Part shown: positions 9,554 through 19,000 of the stretch, one piece after another
Layout of the letters: each line of letters begins with the position of its first letter
Position numbering within the stretch: position 1 is the first letter of the stretch
NCBI GenBank assembly: GCA_964621645.1
Contig: CAZUMH010000014.1
Coordinates: forward strand, 1-45,354
Length of the DNA stretch: 45,354 nt
Direction of reading: 5' to 3'
Source: CAZUMH01 sp964621645
GTDB taxonomy: Bacteria > Zhuqueibacterota > QNDG01 > JAGLOF01
Program-made: the position numbers and the translations under genes
The notes under the pieces: generated by a model
Databases searched by the model: none
Seen by the model: the letters and a program-made list of their open reading frames with translations, nothing else
Told to the model about the DNA's origin: nothing

Positions 9554-9604
9554 ATTTATAATATTCCCAGAAGGACAAATGGCATTAACCGGTGGATATT
9601 TTTC

Positions 9605-9976
9605 ATGGAAAATCCTAAAAGAAAACTCATTGTCATGGGGGATCGGGTTCTTATTTCTCCTGTAGAGGGCGAGGAACGTACAAAAGTCGGACTCTATCTG
9701 CCCCAGACGGTGATCGACAAGGATGCCGTGCGGAGTGGACGCATCGTAGCCACAGGGCCGGGCACACCCTTGCCTGGTATTGAGGATATAGACAGTGAGC
9801 CCTGGAAGCCCACCGACCCATCCTTGCGTCATGTGCCCATGCAGGCGCAGGAAGGAGATTTTGCCATATTTTTACGCAAGGCTTCAGTGGAGATTACCTA
9901 TGAAGGCAAGAAATACATCGTTGTACCTCAGAGCGCTATACTGGTCATTTTAAGAGACGAAGAGGTGAATTTTTGA
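9605..9976 (+). CDS. GroES-like (Cpn10-fold) co-chaperonin homologue, stand-alone
   Basis: The 123-residue protein has the chaperonin-10 pattern: MGDRVLISPVEGEERTKVGLYLPQ, then SGRIVATGPG, then a conserved VPQSAILVILRD end. It is longer than the usual 95-100 residues. The extra length is an insertion around residues 58-80 (EDIDSEPWKPTDPSLRHVP), and there is no groEL nearby. Stand-alone GroES-like proteins of this type are seen in several FCB genomes and need not act with GroEL. The neighbouring gene overlaps its stop by 4 nt (TTGA), so the two are probably translated together. This suggests a joint role with the aminopeptidase-like protein. Function beyond fold is inference. Confidence 0.8.
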   Translation: MENPKRKLIVMGDRVLISPVEGEERTKVGLYLPQTVIDKDAVRSGRIVATGPGTPLPGIEDIDSEPWKPTDPSLRHVPMQAQEGDFAIFLRKASVEITYEGKKYIVVPQSAILVILRDEEVNF

Positions 9977-11145
9977 AACGCGGAGAAGAAGCGGTGAAGC
10001 CCCGGCTGGAGCGGGAAGATCTGATACGGCTGGTCAATCAGGTTTTCTCATTGGGAGCGGATGACAAAAGACTGGCTATTCTGTTGGATCTGCCGCGTGC
10101 CGCAGAGGATGACACCCATGAATGGAACGCGCGCCGTATCATGGCAGCCGCCTGGGCCGAAGCATTGAAGCAAGGACGGGAGGCCGCCGGACTGAGCGAG
10201 GTGGATTTGCTGGGATATACCGCGGTGATGGGCAACAACGCCGATTTGCCCAGAGAAGCCTTTGTGCTTTTTTCCTTGCCGCCGTCGGTTGCAGAGCTCT
10301 CCGCCAGCGGGAAGCGTGTTGTGCTGGAGGAATATCTGTCTGCCTGCCAGCTGATTTTGGCGCCGACCCAGTATTCAGCCACGGCACCGTTGAAACTTCT
10401 GGCCCCCCGTTACGGGTTCCGGGCCGCGACCATGCCGGGCTTCACGGCTGAGATGATCCCGGCTCTGCAGCTGGACTATGAAGAGATCAATCGCCGGGTA
10501 GAGATTATTAAAGAAATACTGGATAACGCCTATAGGCTGAGAATACAGTTTTCTCTTCCCGGAGGCGAATATGCCACCGTGGATTTCGATTTGCGCTTTC
10601 GGAAGGCGCATGCTTCGGGTGGAAGGTTTCCGCAGCCGGGGCTGGCCGGGAACCTGCCCTCCGGGGAAGCGTATATCGTTCCCTACGAAGGAGAGAGGAT
10701 TGAAAAATCCCTGTCCGCGGGCGTCCTTCCGGTCGAGCTTGAAAGAGAAGTGGTCCTCTATCGCATTCAAGAGAACAGCGCGGTGGAGGTGCTGAGCAGC
10801 GGACCCGTTTCAGAGAGGGAAAGAGAGAAGATAAAAGCTGAGCCGGCGTACGCCAATATAGCCGAGCTGGGATTCGGCGTATTGGGAGATTTCGGGTTGC
10901 GGCCTGTCGGATCCATCCTGCTGGATGAGAAGCTGGGGCTGCACATCGCCTTTGGACGCAGCGACCATTTCGGCGGTTCGGTGGGAGTGAAAGATTTTTC
11001 TGCTCCTGATCAGGTAGTTCATCTGGATCGCATTTATCTGCCGGAAACACAGCCTCAGGTGCAGGTGGATAGTGTGGATGCGTTTCTCCCCGATGGCACT
11101 CTTATTCCCCTGATGAAGGACGGGAAGTATTTAATCTTTTCCTGA
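9973..11145 (+). CDS. M29-like (aminopeptidase T-type) metallopeptidase homologue
   Basis: The C-terminal half matches the M29 thermophilic aminopeptidase family. It contains NLPSGEAYIVPYEG (Glu232), then NIAELGFG, then LGLHIAFGRSDHFGG, then VHLDRIYLP. The Glu, Glu, His and His-x-Asp in these segments fall where the two-metal ligands of AmpS/aminopeptidase T lie. The N-terminal ~180 residues are poorly conserved and not assigned. The family removes N-terminal residues from peptides, but the substrate here is unknown. The start used is TTG within the TTGA overlap with the GroES-like gene, preceded by AGAGGTG. A GTG at 9994 preceded by GGAGAAG is an alternative. Whether activity is retained cannot be judged from sequence alone. 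Confidence 0.7.
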   Translation: MKRGEEAVKPRLEREDLIRLVNQVFSLGADDKRLAILLDLPRAAEDDTHEWNARRIMAAAWAEALKQGREAAGLSEVDLLGYTAVMGNNADLPREAFVLFSLPPSVAELSASGKRVVLEEYLSACQLILAPTQYSATAPLKLLAPRYGFRAATMPGFTAEMIPALQLDYEEINRRVEIIKEILDNAYRLRIQFSLPGGEYATVDFDLRFRKAHASGGRFPQPGLAGNLPSGEAYIVPYEGERIEKSLSAGVLPVELEREVVLYRIQENSAVEVLSSGPVSEREREKIKAEPAYANIAELGFGVLGDFGLRPVGSILLDEKLGLHIAFGRSDHFGGSVGVKDFSAPDQVVHLDRIYLPETQPQVQVDSVDAFLPDGTLIPLMKDGKYLIFS

Positions 11146-11188
11146 TACGATCCCGCCCATAAAATACTCAAGACAGGAGATGCTTAAC

Positions 11189-11770
11189 ATGTCTGTGAAA
11201 GATCTGGTGTTGAAAAACCGGAGCTGCCGCCGCTTTCATCAGTCTCAGCGGATCGAGCGGCCTGCCCTGGAAGCATTAGTGGATTTGGCCAGGCTCTCTC
11301 CTTCCGGGGCCAATCTGCAGCCACTCAAGTATATGGTGATCAACGAACCGGAAGATAACGCCCGTGTTTTTCCCTATCTGGCCTGGGCCGGTTATTTGAA
11401 GGATTGGTCCGGCCCGGGGGAGGGAGAACGACCCTCGGCCTACATTATTATCCTGAATGACAAGGAGATCAAAGAAAAGGCAGGATGTGATCATGGTATC
11501 GCGGCCCAGTCAATGCTACTGGGAGCCGTGGAAAAAGATCTGGCCGGCTGTATCATCGGATCGATCCAGCGGGAGGGACTGCGCCGGGAACTGTCCATTC
11601 CAGAACGATTTGACATTCTCCTGGTACTGGCCCTGGGCCCACCAGCTGAAACCATTGTCATTGATGACCTGGGTACGGACGGCGACATCAAATACTGGCG
11701 GGACGACTTCGGAGTTCACCATGTTCCCAAAAGATCTCTGGGCGAAATTATTATCGGAGAAAACTTCTAG
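11189..11770 (+). CDS. Nitroreductase-family flavoprotein (intact copy)
   Basis: A 193-residue FMN-dependent oxidoreductase of the nitroreductase family. The N-terminus has the FMN-phosphate contact motif NRSCRRF, followed by ARLSPSGANLQPLKY. The C-terminal part carries the family pattern IGSIQRE and LVLALGPPAE, ending PKRSLGEIII. ATG 11189 was chosen over an ATG at 11180 because the AGGAG ribosome site (11175-11179) sits 9 nt ahead of the later one and would touch the earlier one. The substrate is unknown. A second, truncated copy of its last 118 codons lies at 26745-27101 in the same orientation, so the two copies bracket the PPDK_N/two-component block. The gene converges on the minus-strand PPDK_N gene that ends at 12025. 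Confidence 0.88.
   Translation: MSVKDLVLKNRSCRRFHQSQRIERPALEALVDLARLSPSGANLQPLKYMVINEPEDNARVFPYLAWAGYLKDWSGPGEGERPSAYIIILNDKEIKEKAGCDHGIAAQSMLLGAVEKDLAGCIIGSIQREGLRRELSIPERFDILLVLALGPPAETIVIDDLGTDGDIKYWRDDFGVHHVPKRSLGEIIIGENF
11405..11761 (+). repeat. Left arm of a diverged direct repeat (matches 26745-27101)
   Basis: From codon 73 of the nitroreductase to its Ile-Ile-Ile-Gly end, this stretch aligns without gaps to 26745-27101. By hand count about 97 of 118 residue positions agree. Most nucleotide differences fall at third codon positions. The two arms have the same orientation and are about 15 kb apart. Confidence 0.85.
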
Positions 11771-12024
11771 GCCCTCTCCTCTCCCGACCAACAGTGCGGA
11801 TGCTTTATGTGTCCATCCTGGAAATCTTTTATGATGACGGGCGGCAAGAGCTATGTTTGATGGATGAACCCGCAACGCATCTGTTCATACCGGCGCACGG
11901 CGAAATGACAGAAAACCGCAAAAGAAAGGATTAAAAACAGCCGGGAAGTCGATGCTGATTCTTGCGGGCTTTGTCAGGGCGTTGGTTTACTGTGTGACGA
12001 CGATGAAATGAGGCCGTATGCACG

Positions 12025-14997
12025 TCATTCCTTCGGTTTAAGGATGATGCCCTGCCGCTGCCGGCCGCTCATTCTGATAGAAAGCGGCTTTTTCAGCCGT
12101 ATGTGACGGGTAAACGTTTTTGTTTCTTCGACACGCTGGCTTTTCAGCCATTCCCAGTCGAGGAAAGAGTGCTCATTATGTGTTTCCAGGGTAAAATAAC
12201 CGATAGAAAATGAGTTAAGATTTTCCAGGAAATGGGTTCCCTGTGATGGTTCCACTTCGAAATCCTTGAAGCCTGCCTCCACGATTACTCTCGCACCTGA
12301 AATCATGCTCCAACGAACCGGAATGCCCAGCCAGGGATCCATGGACCCCCAACGTCCAACCCCGATGAGCAGGTACTCTCGTTTTTCACGCAGGAGCTTA
12401 TCATTGAACAGACTTACCTCTTCTGCTACCGTGGTGCTTTTTGATCTCTCATATGTCTCCTGGTCGACAAGAATGATGTCCTTAATTGTATCGATAACAC
12501 CGTTGCCCAGTATGTGATCGCTGCGGCAGATAATGCGTTTTTTTTCGGCGGCGCCAATGTGGATTTTCTCAGACTCCCTGGAAAGTACCATGGGACGGAT
12601 CTGGAGGAGACTGAAGGGGCTGGGTTTGTCCCTGGGCCCACCAAGGTCGGCTGCAAATTCGATATCCACCGGGGTGCCCATACTGCGGGTGCCGATTTCC
12701 AGCAGTTCCTTGATGATTTCTGCCAACGGGAAAACATCATTTTTTAAAATGTTCGCAAAACTGATAATGCGCGGTCCAGAGCGTGAAATCCCGTCGTAGA
12801 CGGCGTCGTTCTCGGATGAATAGGTGGAGGCGACAAAATGGAGGACATCGTCTTTTTCCGCTTCGGAGATCGGGTAGGGCTGTATCATTCGGAGTCGGTC
12901 TTTTATGCCGAGGTCCAGTGAAAGTGCGACAAATTCACGTTGATTGTTTTCGAGGGCCATTTTAGGACTGCTGAATTGAACGAGATGGTGCGGGTATTTG
13001 GGAGAGAATCTGACCGTGCGGCCTCCCTCGACGACAATTGTCCCGAGGCCAAGAGCCACTGAAGCAATACCGTCCTTGGATTCTTGGGGGCGGACGGGAT
13101 AGAAATTATAGGAATTCGCCGTTCCCGAAAGAACAGGGTAGAATTTTCCGTTCCTTTCCGATCCGGTCAGCAGCTGGATGATAACCGCCATTTTTTCTTC
13201 TTCAAGCCGGAACGGAGTGGCCTTATTATACTCTTTTGATACACGGGAGAAGGTGGATGCATAGACACCCTTGATCCGGTGGAGCAGCTGTTCCAGACGG
13301 ACGGCCGGATCCGGATGGTTATTCGGCAGCATAAATGTCTCATATACGCCGGCAAAGGGATGGACATGAGAATCCTCAAGAAGCCCTGATGAACGCACAG
13401 CCAGCGGCCGGGTAACGATCCTGAGAAAGGCTCTCAGGGTAGTGACAAGTCCCGGGGGGTAACGGTTCGCTTTCTTGAATGCCTCATCGATGTCCCTGTC
13501 ATCTTCATGCTCGAGAACAAAGGTGTGCAGGTTGTTTATATCCATGAATTTGTCGAAGACATCAGTCGCGATGATCAGGGCTGACGGCACGTGTATCCGC
13601 ACTCCGGGATATTTATTGGTGATCCCGTAATTGTAAATGAGCATATTAAAGAATCCGAGACCCCTTGCCTTTCCTCCCAGAGACCCGCCGCCGTAGCGCG
13701 AAATACTGTAGGAGGGATCGAACAGTTCCGGATTGAAATCGGTTATCCGGCCGCGCTGCTGTATACGCCGGTAGTTTTTCAATGATTCGATGAGATGATC
13801 GCGAAGATCGCCGACACTTTTAAAATCTGATATCCGCTTCGGCCGCAATTTATTGGCAAGCCAGAATTCGGTTCTGGCCTTGAGCCAGTTTGAAAAATGG
13901 TTGCGTTCCGCGTGAAACCTGATGCTCTCCAACGGGATTGCCTTGAGTTTCTTTTCCATCGACCTGAGATCCTGGGCCCTGTCCAATGCTTTGCCGTCTG
14001 GACTGTAGAAGACGAAATCGCCGAAACCGAGACTGGTACGCATGAATTCCCGCAGGGTTTCTGCGAGATCCTCTGAGTCTTTACTGGTGAAGCTGCATCC
14101 CATCTCCCGAGCCCGTTTCCTGTTCTCGGGGACCGAGGACTGGAAGAGAATCGGAATATCCCTGTGCTTTTCCCGGACTTCCCGGGCAAGACGGAATCCG
14201 GCTTCCGGATCGGGGTCGTTTTCGCGGCTGAATTCAACGTCGGAAATGATGCCAAGAACGGTGGCGTGGTATTTCTCAAAGACCGCCACGGCCTCTTCAT
14301 AAGTGTTACAGAGAAGAATTTTCGGCCGGGCCCGCTGCCTGAGATTTTTATGGGATTGATTGACGCTATCCCTGATCAGCCGGTGGGTCTGGTTGATGAT
14401 TTCAAGGTAGATGAGGGGGAGAAGTGTGGAGTAGTGCCGAATATTATCCTCAACCAGAATGATGGATTGTACTCCCAGGACATCGGTGTCGTGCTGTACA
14501 TTGATATGATCTTCGAGGAACTTGATAATTGCCAGGATGAGACGGTAATTTCCCTGCCAGACAAAAACCTGATCGTAGTACTTGTCCTCTCTGTGAGCGA
14601 TCATATCGGCAAGCTCTCGGTTGTCGAAAGCAAGCATGACGATCGGCGTGTCGATTTCGGATTTTCTTATAATCCTGACTAACTCACCGGGTGTCATGTC
14701 TCCGATATGCAGGGTAGTGATGATCAGGTCGTACTGGTTGTTGTCGCAGATGAGCCGCAGCGCTTCATGGCCGCTGCTGATGTGAGTGAGTTCGGGTGTA
14801 TGACTGAGATTCAGTCCCTGATATTCACTCCGTAACAATTCATATATCTGGCCGTCCTCCTCAAATACGTGGAAATCGTACAGGCTTGAGACGATAAGCA
14901 CGTCCCGTATCCTAAATCTCATCAGATTCTGGAACTGCTGAAAATGGACGTCGTACCTATCGATGTTTTTTAGGGGGGAAGTATCAATTTTTTCCAT
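12025..14997 (-). CDS. PPDK_N-domain protein with two N-terminal receiver domains (paralogue 1)
   Basis: A 990-residue cytosolic protein. Residues about 30-165 form a degenerate receiver fold: Ser-Ser replaces the acidic pair and Thr95 replaces the phospho-acceptor Asp. Residues about 175-325 form a second receiver with VEDN and Asp253 in ISDVEF, which could accept phosphate. From about 435 a PPDK_N ATP-binding domain follows: SLGGKARGL (~438), LAVRSSGLLED (~532), and DIEF with LLQIRP at its end. No swivelling His motif or PEP/pyruvate barrel is present, so it cannot be a PEP synthase. The C-terminus holds the shared GRWGSMDPWLGIPV and SQGTHF (His922) module. Related proteins are usually annotated 'PEP/pyruvate-binding domain protein'. 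The acceptor is unknown. It has its own upstream region and diverges from the metallophosphoesterase gene. Confidence 0.85.
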   Translation of the reverse strand: MEKIDTSPLKNIDRYDVHFQQFQNLMRFRIRDVLIVSSLYDFHVFEEDGQIYELLRSEYQGLNLSHTPELTHISSGHEALRLICDNNQYDLIITTLHIGDMTPGELVRIIRKSEIDTPIVMLAFDNRELADMIAHREDKYYDQVFVWQGNYRLILAIIKFLEDHINVQHDTDVLGVQSIILVEDNIRHYSTLLPLIYLEIINQTHRLIRDSVNQSHKNLRQRARPKILLCNTYEEAVAVFEKYHATVLGIISDVEFSRENDPDPEAGFRLAREVREKHRDIPILFQSSVPENRKRAREMGCSFTSKDSEDLAETLREFMRTSLGFGDFVFYSPDGKALDRAQDLRSMEKKLKAIPLESIRFHAERNHFSNWLKARTEFWLANKLRPKRISDFKSVGDLRDHLIESLKNYRRIQQRGRITDFNPELFDPSYSISRYGGGSLGGKARGLGFFNMLIYNYGITNKYPGVRIHVPSALIIATDVFDKFMDINNLHTFVLEHEDDRDIDEAFKKANRYPPGLVTTLRAFLRIVTRPLAVRSSGLLEDSHVHPFAGVYETFMLPNNHPDPAVRLEQLLHRIKGVYASTFSRVSKEYNKATPFRLEEEKMAVIIQLLTGSERNGKFYPVLSGTANSYNFYPVRPQESKDGIASVALGLGTIVVEGGRTVRFSPKYPHHLVQFSSPKMALENNQREFVALSLDLGIKDRLRMIQPYPISEAEKDDVLHFVASTYSSENDAVYDGISRSGPRIISFANILKNDVFPLAEIIKELLEIGTRSMGTPVDIEFAADLGGPRDKPSPFSLLQIRPMVLSRESEKIHIGAAEKKRIICRSDHILGNGVIDTIKDIILVDQETYERSKSTTVAEEVSLFNDKLLREKREYLLIGVGRWGSMDPWLGIPVRWSMISGARVIVEAGFKDFEVEPSQGTHFLENLNSFSIGYFTLETHNEHSFLDWEWLKSQRVEETKTFTRHIRLKKPLSIRMSGRQRQGIILKPKE

Positions 14998-15003
14998 TAT
15001 CTA

Positions 15004-15019
15004 TCCTCGAACTTGAGGA
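15004..15019 (-). promoter_or_regulatory. Hairpin that can mask the ribosome site of paralogue 1
   Basis: On the minus strand TCCTC (15019-15015) and GAGGA (15008-15004) form a 5-bp stem with a 6-nt loop. GAGGA is the Shine-Dalgarno sequence, 6 nt ahead of the ATG at 14997. The structure could reduce translation when folded. The stem is short, so the effect may be mild. Confidence 0.35.
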
Positions 15020-15104
15020 AGGGATGCTCCCGCAAAATAATCAAATTATTATCAGCAAACAAGATTTTTCGCTGTTTACCACGGGATTTGATCCAAGTAT
15101 TATA

Positions 15105-15133
15105 TTGACTTTAATGTAAAAAGCGGCTACTTT
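15105..15133 (+). promoter_or_regulatory. Sigma-70-type promoter candidate for the metallophosphoesterase gene
   Basis: TTGACT (15105-15110, 5 of 6) and TACTTT (15128-15133, 4 of 6) are separated by 17 nt. They lie about 65 nt upstream of the ATG at 15198, in the divergent region between this gene and paralogue 1. Confidence 0.4.
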
Positions 15134-15197
15134 TAAAAATATCGCAGCAGTGCTTGTTTATTTTTGGAATGAGAACGGTCAGCGTACCGGTTTATAT

Positions 15198-16076
15198 ATG
15201 AAACAACTATCATTTTTCGTCAGCGATCTCCATGGGAATGTCCCCCGGTATACTGAGCTTTTCAAACTGATCAGAGGTGAACATCCTGCTGCTGTATTTA
15301 TGGGAGGAGATTTGCTGCCGGGGGGGACGGCATTTTTTGCTGACACTCTTCAGACCTCACATGAAGATTTTATCCATAAGTATTTGGCTGTAGAATTCGG
15401 CAGAATTCGCAGGGATTTGCGGGATACATATCCCGACGTCTTTCTGATTCTGGGCAATGATGATGCCAGGGTTGAAGAGGCATCCGTGCTGGATGTTGCG
15501 GCTTCCGGCTTATGGACCTATATCCACAACCGGCATATTGCCTGGGAGGGATTTGACCTTTATGGCTATTCTTTCGTTCCTCCAACTCCATTTCGTTTGA
15601 AGGATTGGGAACGGTACGATGTTTCCCGATATACCGATCCTGGATGCACGGCTCCTTTTGAAGGCTCACTCACCGTACCAGTAGCCGTTTCCGAACTTGA
15701 ATACACAACAATAAAGGATGATCTGGATAAACTCACGAGAGACAGAGATCTATCCAGAGCGCTGTTTTTGTTTCATGCGCCGCCCTATCAAACCAAACTC
15801 GACAGGGCGGCGCTCGACGGCAAGATGGTGAACTATGTACCACTCGATGTCCATGTGGGAAGTATTGCCATCAAACGCTTTATTGAACAGAGAAATCCGT
15901 TGCTTACCATGCATGGTCACGTCCATGAATCAGTCAGGATAACAGGAAGCTGGCAGGACCGGATACACGACACTTTTTTATTCTCAGCAGCCCACGACGG
16001 CCCAGAATTGGCAGTTGTTAAATTTGATCCGGATGCACCTGAGAACGCGGTGAGAGTTATTCTCCCGGTCGGGTAA
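15198..16076 (+). CDS. Calcineurin-like metallophosphoesterase
   Basis: The 292-residue protein carries the full dinuclear-metal set in order: SDLHGN (Asp10, His12), GGDLL (Asp38), LGNDD (Asn87), a later FHAPPY histidine, and HGHVHE near residue 240. The fold is that of predicted phosphoesterases acting on nucleotides, cyclic nucleotides or phosphoproteins, and the substrate is not visible. The ATG at 15198 was chosen because it opens directly into the motif-bearing strand. An ATG 48 nt upstream adds an unlikely tail, and neither start has a strong ribosome site. It is the only plus-strand gene inside the PPDK_N block. Its last 20 nt overlap the 3' end of the convergent paralogue 2 gene. A role in reversing the reaction of the neighbouring kinases or nucleotidyltransferase is inference. 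Confidence 0.85.
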   Translation: MKQLSFFVSDLHGNVPRYTELFKLIRGEHPAAVFMGGDLLPGGTAFFADTLQTSHEDFIHKYLAVEFGRIRRDLRDTYPDVFLILGNDDARVEEASVLDVAASGLWTYIHNRHIAWEGFDLYGYSFVPPTPFRLKDWERYDVSRYTDPGCTAPFEGSLTVPVAVSELEYTTIKDDLDKLTRDRDLSRALFLFHAPPYQTKLDRAALDGKMVNYVPLDVHVGSIAIKRFIEQRNPLLTMHGHVHESVRITGSWQDRIHDTFLFSAAHDGPELAVVKFDPDAPENAVRVILPVG

Positions 16077-19000
16077 GCGGCAGTTCTTTTGCCGCATCGG
16101 TGACAGCTCCTATTTTCAGGGCGTAACTGGTTTTATTTTTTATGTCCTCATCGGTGATGATGTGCACATCGAGCAGTCCATCTGTATGATATCCTGTTTT
16201 CAGATAGTTCATTTCCGACAGCGTGAGACTCCAGCCTTCAAGCCAGTTTGTGAGATCCCTTTCTTGTTTTGATGTTCCCCGAAAATGAATGAGCAGGTCG
16301 ATATCACTGGCCGGTCCGGCGGTCGCGTTTTTCGTGCTACCGAATATATAGCATTTATGCACTCCGAACAGATCAGCATCGAGATGCAGCGCGATTTTTT
16401 CCGCCATATGGTAGCGCCATCTCCAGAATTCATCCGGAGCACTGCTGTCAAGCATATCAGTGACCACAGATCGGATCTGTGAGTAGATACTCCCCCGTTC
16501 CGCGAACAGGGCTACCGCTTCATCCAAATCAGCATTCATTAATATATTTAACACTTGCCCGTCTGTCTGGCTTGGCACATCGATAACCCGAATCATATCT
16601 TGCAAGTCGGAAAATTCAGGTATCAATTCGTTTAATAGATTTTTGCTTGTTCTTAAGAAAATGCTGTTAAAGATGATATTATCATCATCGGGATATAGCG
16701 GCAGATACCGTATTGATGATTCAACCAGATCCTGAAAAAAATGTGTTCCAAATGAGAGGTCTGGAGTGAAATTGCCGGTTTTTTGGGCGATTTCAATCAA
16801 TGCAGCCGTATTATTTATATCGGAATAGGTGACGCTGACTCCCAGCTTTATGTCACCTCTGCTCCCCCAGCGACCGGGTCCCATGAGGATGAATTGGTGC
16901 TTCGGAAGAATTTGATTGAGACGACTAACGGCACGGCCTGTTCTTTTTAAGGTTTCGTCGCTTGCAGCACTGCTGTAGGCTTCCGGATCAACATAGACAA
17001 TGTGGGTGATGTTCGTTACTATACCGTTTGCTATATGCTTATCTGCAGTGAACAAGATCTTTTTAAAGGGTATGTCTTTGGGTATCGGTGTGGGGGCAGT
17101 CTCGCTTCCTTGGGATTGAGGGCGGCATTGGAGCAAATACAGGTGTTCACCATCATGGGCGAATTCAATATCCACGGGGGTTTTATACTCTTGCTTCAGC
17201 AGCTGCAGCAACATGAATATTTGTTTGATCATGGAAGTTTTTGTGATAATTCCGTCAAACGTCACTACAAGGTCATCGCTGTCAAAATTGATCTTTATGG
17301 GCGAGAGAGAACTGGTGATATGGTTATCTTTAACGGAGGATATTATCTTACTTATCGAAGGATAATGGCCACCATGTTCTTTAAGAAGCTTTGAAATTTT
17401 AATGGTCTCAAATGAACGGTTCTCCAGATTGATGACATCAATACATTTAGGAGAGTACCTCACAACCTCATCCGGAGTGGTTGACACTTTAAGTTCAGGA
17501 CATCCGGGTGAGATGAGAACAGGGTAGTCATCGGCCAGACGGTCTACAGCCCGTGTCCCCAAACCGGGGACTATGCGAATCAGTCCGTCATCTCTTTTAA
17601 TTCGCGGAGACCAGCGAAATTCATTTTTACTGAACGCGACACCGGCGAAAGCGGGAAAGAAGTAGGGCCCGACCTGTTTCCCCACCACTTCCTGAATCAT
17701 GACACTCATTTCTTCGAAGAAATCGATGAGTCCTCTTTCTCTCCTGTATTCGATGGGATCCGGTCCGAAGGTCGATGCATATATCTCTGCGATGGCATCG
17801 GTGAGTGCATCGAGACGTTGTTCCCGGGTTCCCTGATTGGGCAGGAAGAGACTTTTATATTTTCCTGAAAATGCGGCCCCGAGACGATCCTCCAAAAGAC
17901 TTGAACTGCGGACGATAATGGGAACTTCACCGATATCATTGATGATAACCGCCAATCTGCGGATAATTTCCGGAGGGAAGGGTGAATTTTTAAACATCTG
18001 GATGATATTGGGATATTCGATAACAATTTCATCCATATCTTTATATTTCTCTTCGATCACCTGTTCCAAGTTATTATAATACAGAAAATTTATCATTATA
18101 TCAGAAGTGATGTACCAGGTTTTCGGCGTCTTAATATCATGAAACAAGGGATTTTCGGGGGTATGTTTCTTGACAATCTGGTAGGCTAGAAAAAGTCCGG
18201 CGCTTTTCCCTCCAAGACTGCCATGGCTCTTGTCGGAGAACACCATATCTTTTATAATATTATAGAAATCATCGATCTTTATGTATTCTTTGGCGATATT
18301 GATGAATTCCAGCTGATCTGAAAAAAAGCGGCGTATCAGAGAGACTCGCAGGCCTTTCTCCATAGCCGGGGAAATTTCAAAGCCTTCCTCAATGATATTT
18401 TGATAGCGTGATATTGCGTCGATAATTTCCGAGATGGAGGCGTTGGGATCATCGATGGCACGGATAAGAAAGCGTGATTTATCCTCTCGGATCCATTTTT
18501 GTATGTTTCTCAGGATCCTCTCGCTCTCAAAGGAGTTCTGGGCAACTTTCAGCACTTCTTTGCTTAACTCGATCATATTGAGCATCGTTTTTTTTCTGGC
18601 AGGTCTGTTGTAATCATCAAGGTCGTCTTTTGAGGTTTTTATCTCGAACTGTTTTAATAAATCGTCAGCCTGTTCGACGCGGTTCCAGTAAAGATAGTGA
18701 AGCATTTTTCTGCAGACGTGAATAAATAGATTTTTATCAGATTTAAGCAGCATATCCATGATAGCAGCCCATTCAGAATCATCCCGCATGGGATAGTCTT
18801 TCTGTTTGGCTGTCTGGCGTTTCTTACTGTCGCTGAGCTGACGATAAAGAATGGTGCCTGCAATCCGGTCGGCAATGGTGTTGATCAGCTTTATCTCTTC
18901 TTTGAGGAAATAGCTGTCTTCGTCCTCCGGGCCAGCTTCTGTATAGAAGACTTCGATAGTCCCTTTTACTTCTTCCTGAATGGTGATGTCGGCGCTGAGA

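Noticed and set aside
9386..9832. Minus-strand frame running across the promoter region and the GroES-like gene
   Set aside because: Covers the divergent promoter region and is antisense to a convincing gene.
11800..11934. Short plus-strand frame of 44 codons between the nitroreductase and paralogue 1
   Set aside because: No ribosome site, composition unlike neighbours, no recognisable motif. Treated as chance.
13779..14300. Minus-strand frame of 173 codons inside paralogue 1
   Set aside because: Alternative frame of a clear gene, rich in Arg/Ser/Pro, typical of a shadow.
16057..16482. Nucleotidyltransferase end of paralogue 2 as an MNT-type antitoxin
   Set aside because: It is a fused C-terminal domain and no HEPN toxin gene is next to it.
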